A stretch of 53,299 nucleotides of DNA from Proteobacteria bacterium SG_bin4. GTDB lineage: Bacteria; Pseudomonadota; Gammaproteobacteria; Burkholderiales; Nitrosomonadaceae. Position numbers and translations under genes: made by a program. Position 1 is the first letter of the stretch. Each line of letters begins with the position of its first letter. Below the pieces are notes generated by a model that saw nothing but the letters and a program-made list of their open reading frames with translations, did not search any database and was not told where the DNA came from. Location: the NCBI GenBank assembly GCA_002083395.1, contig LWDH01000005.1:1-53299 (forward strand), in the 5' to 3' direction. Below, one piece after another: positions 51,540 to 53,299 of the stretch.

Positions 51540-52115
51540 TGATCAGTAGTAAATGAAAGTTTATGAGTCATAAGTTTCAACGACGCTTCATTAAATTGTT
51601 TGGGCAAATTACGAAGCAGAAGGTTCCGGTCAGACGGGATGATTCAATTTTGTAGGATTCATACCACTGCGTTGTCGATTTATATAGATACCGTGAATTC
51701 ATTGCAACGCCCAATTCAGCTAGAAATTCTGTCGATCATTAGGGAAACGCTGATTAATTCGGCGAACGAGATGAAGCACGAGGCGCACGGCACACAGCAA
51801 CCGAGACATATCAATAAGATAGGCGAGGGAGCGAGTACCGCGCAACGAAGTGATTCGCTCGTATCGTCAATTAATCAGCATTTCCTTAGAAATAAGGCAG
51901 AAATCTCCCCTTATTCTGACGATTGAACTAAACCATCCCGTGAATAATCTCAGCTATCGTTTTGATAAACGATCACAATTGTCCTAGTTCTAAAGCAGGA
52001 ATGATTGACTATGGTAGTAACCGGTGAGCGGGCCTAAAATATATATTTTTAATTAATATAATTTCTTTCAATAGCGTAATCGGTTTGGCGAAACAACTTG
52101 TAACGGGAGCATAAA
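51540..52115. other. Gene-poor intergenic region
   Basis: No convincing gene. An open frame at 51600-51926 (+) lacks a ribosome binding site, has no recognisable domain and its residue composition looks like non-coding sequence. Approaching the PEP-CTERM gene the DNA is very AT-rich (52030-52080), consistent with a promoter, and AACGGGAG precedes the ATG at 52116. Confidence 0.4.
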
Positions 52116-52733
52116 ATGGCACGACTACTGGTAATTGTATTATTTTTGATCAGTCCGAACGCATTGGCGTTTTCGATAGAATGGCTGCCCTTGGTAACTG
52201 CCGAGAGAAACGGCAACCCGTTAAGCATTCAAGGCAATCCGGTGCTGGAATATAAAAACGCCGGAAAGGGCGGTATCGACTGGGTGGTTACCGGTGATGG
52301 TCCGACCGGCGGGCGCGGAATACGGGAATTGTGGCTGTTCGATGATTCGGCAGCCGGCATCCCGGGAACCAGCCAAGCAACTACATCGTTCTCTGTCATC
52401 AGTAATGCCGTAGGTTTTGTGATGGCCGGTGATCATAATGACGGCTTTGCTCAATTCTTTGTCGATGGTATCGATGTCGGCACGTTCGATATGTATCGCG
52501 GGGGTAATAGGATATTGGCGGTCACTGGATTGGATTTCATGGCGCATACCTTGAAAATCGTTCAGCTTGGGGAACACAATCCCAATTCAACGAAAGGCGA
52601 TGTTGCTATTTTTGGAGGCGCCGCATTTAACACGCCGATTGCCGCCATTCCGGAACCGCAAACCTATGCGATGCTGCTGGTTGGTTTAATCCTGCTGGCT
52701 TCTATGGTGCGTTACCAAAAGCAGCATATCTGA
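52116..52733 (+). CDS. PEP-CTERM sorting-domain protein
   Basis: A 205-residue exported protein. Signal peptide about 1-18 (LLVIVLFLISPNALA), then a beta-rich domain with no cysteines (about 20-170). The C-terminus is the PEP-CTERM signal: IPEPQTYAMLLVGLILLASM followed by a basic VRYQKQ. Such proteins are sorted by exosortase and usually become part of extracellular matrix or the outer envelope. The exosortase (epsH/xrtA) is not in this window, so it is elsewhere in the genome. The functional domain is not recognised. Confidence 0.9.
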   Translation: MARLLVIVLFLISPNALAFSIEWLPLVTAERNGNPLSIQGNPVLEYKNAGKGGIDWVVTGDGPTGGRGIRELWLFDDSAAGIPGTSQATTSFSVISNAVGFVMAGDHNDGFAQFFVDGIDVGTFDMYRGGNRILAVTGLDFMAHTLKIVQLGEHNPNSTKGDVAIFGGAAFNTPIAAIPEPQTYAMLLVGLILLASMVRYQKQHI

Positions 52734-52753
52734 CTGGTTTCAACACTGCCCTG

Positions 52754-52781
52754 GCAAACCCGGCCACCTGGCGGGGTTTGC
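52754..52781 (+). terminator. Terminator of the PEP-CTERM gene
   Basis: GCAAACCC (52754-52761) pairs with GGGTTTGC (52774-52781), followed by ATTTAAAC on the plus strand. Located 20 bases after the stop. Confidence 0.7.
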
Positions 52782-53261
52782 ATTTAAACCCAAGCATTAC
52801 ATCGCTACTCATATTCCATCTTGTTCTCGCCGATATTTGACCCCGTGATTCTTTCTTAACACAATCTTCCTGCTAACAAAACAGGTGTATGCAGCAAACG
52901 AAAATTCGGGCAATGCGACCTGTTTTAAACAACGACCGCTGGCACTCTTTTGCGCAAGAATGAGAACCCTCCGATATGGGTCTGATACTTCTGCCTATAT
53001 TGTTCTGAATAGTTAATTTACAGGTATGCGACGCGTCGATGACTAACATTGGAATTGTCAGAGTTCTGTAGTACAAATGTACTGGTCGGAAATAACAAGT
53101 CAACTAGTTGGCCTGTGGAGCTGCAATTTAACAATAGACTGATAAATTACGATTGCAGGCTTCGACGATGGTTGTAATTGATCAGGTTATTAGGATAGAG
53201 TTGAATATCCATAAGTGGCGTTTGAAATTAATACGAAGGAACTTATCGTGAAATATACTTG
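52782..53261. other. Intergenic before the terminal IS-like end
   Basis: No gene supported. A minus-strand open frame at 52873-53103 has no ribosome binding site, no domain and an atypical composition. Only a small palindrome CAACTAGTTG (near 53105) stands out. Confidence 0.35.
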
Positions 53262-53299
53262 GCGGATTCAATTTCGAAGTGCAACACCTGACGGTGATT
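53262..53299 (+). mobile_element. Left end of an IS30-like element running out of the window
   Basis: 53262-53289 is the exact reverse complement of 1055-1082. It begins GCGGATTCAATTTCGAAG and continues TGCAACACCTGACGG before the window ends. The resemblance to IS30-family ends (ATTCAA near the tip, GCAACA inside) suggests the element extends to the right with its transposase outside. Family assignment is by recollection only. Confidence 0.6.

Noticed and set aside
51600..51926. Plus-strand 108-residue open frame
   Set aside because: It starts at a non-ATG codon without a ribosome binding site, has no domain and ordinary non-coding composition.
1..53299. CRISPR array, rRNA or tRNA genes
   Set aside because: No regularly spaced direct repeats, and no recognisable tRNA or rRNA sequence were found on reading through the window; a tRNAscan-SE and a CRISPR search would confirm.

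Overview
The window is a chromosomal stretch of a Gram-negative betaproteobacterium. Gene content and order (rubredoxin-thiD-thiE-hemL, rpe-gph-trpE, rplU-rpmA-obgE-proB, pilS-pilR, cytochrome c4, a PEP-CTERM protein) best fit a Nitrosomonas-like ammonia oxidiser. That assignment is inference from gene order and protein flavour; no 16S or ammonia-oxidation gene is present.

Layout. 1-1100 is a scrambled zone: a beta-barrel porin gene whose N-terminus and middle lie on opposite strands, a decayed second kdpE tail, and a 28-base terminal-repeat-like sequence that recurs inverted at the right edge (53262-53289). 1091-9184 is a complete potassium-uptake operon kdpFABCDE, preceded by a tandem repeat placed where a KdpE site would be expected. 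9.3-11.5 kb holds a CorA-like transporter and a PII-like protein with a C-terminal Cys4 motif. 11.9-14.0 kb is a two-gene secreted module (matrixin-like metalloprotease plus exported partner). 14.2-15.8 kb is accessory: a truncated SagB-type stub, an unknown helical protein, and an MntA/HepT toxin-antitoxin pair whose toxin carries an apparent one-base deletion.

15.9-33.5 kb is mostly housekeeping: sucCD, a lipoprotein, dacB, a CBS protein, trpE-gph-rpe, apaG, an RsmI-like methylase, gloA, rubredoxin, thiDE, hemL, cytochrome c4, a SPOR-like protein, map, rph, rdgB and a zinc alcohol dehydrogenase. 33.6-38 kb holds a half-size GDT1 transporter, a PhoP/PhoQ-like two-component pair, a PepSY protein, a histidine-rich exported protein and an acyltransferase-like membrane protein. 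38-48 kb is again core: proB, obgE, rpmA, rplU, ispB, pilS/pilR, ctaA, smpB, ratA, rnfH. 48-53.3 kb turns accessory and gene-poor: SemiSWEET, a vanadium-haloperoxidase-like protein, a Cys-rich secreted protein, a small membrane protein, a PEP-CTERM protein, and the start of what looks like an IS30-type element.

No rRNA, tRNA, CRISPR array or complete transposase gene was seen. The best candidates for something new are the PII-like/zinc-motif protein, the secreted protease module, the two-component/PepSY/His-rich cluster, and the two apparent sequence-level switches or lesions (the porin inversion and the hepT A-tract).
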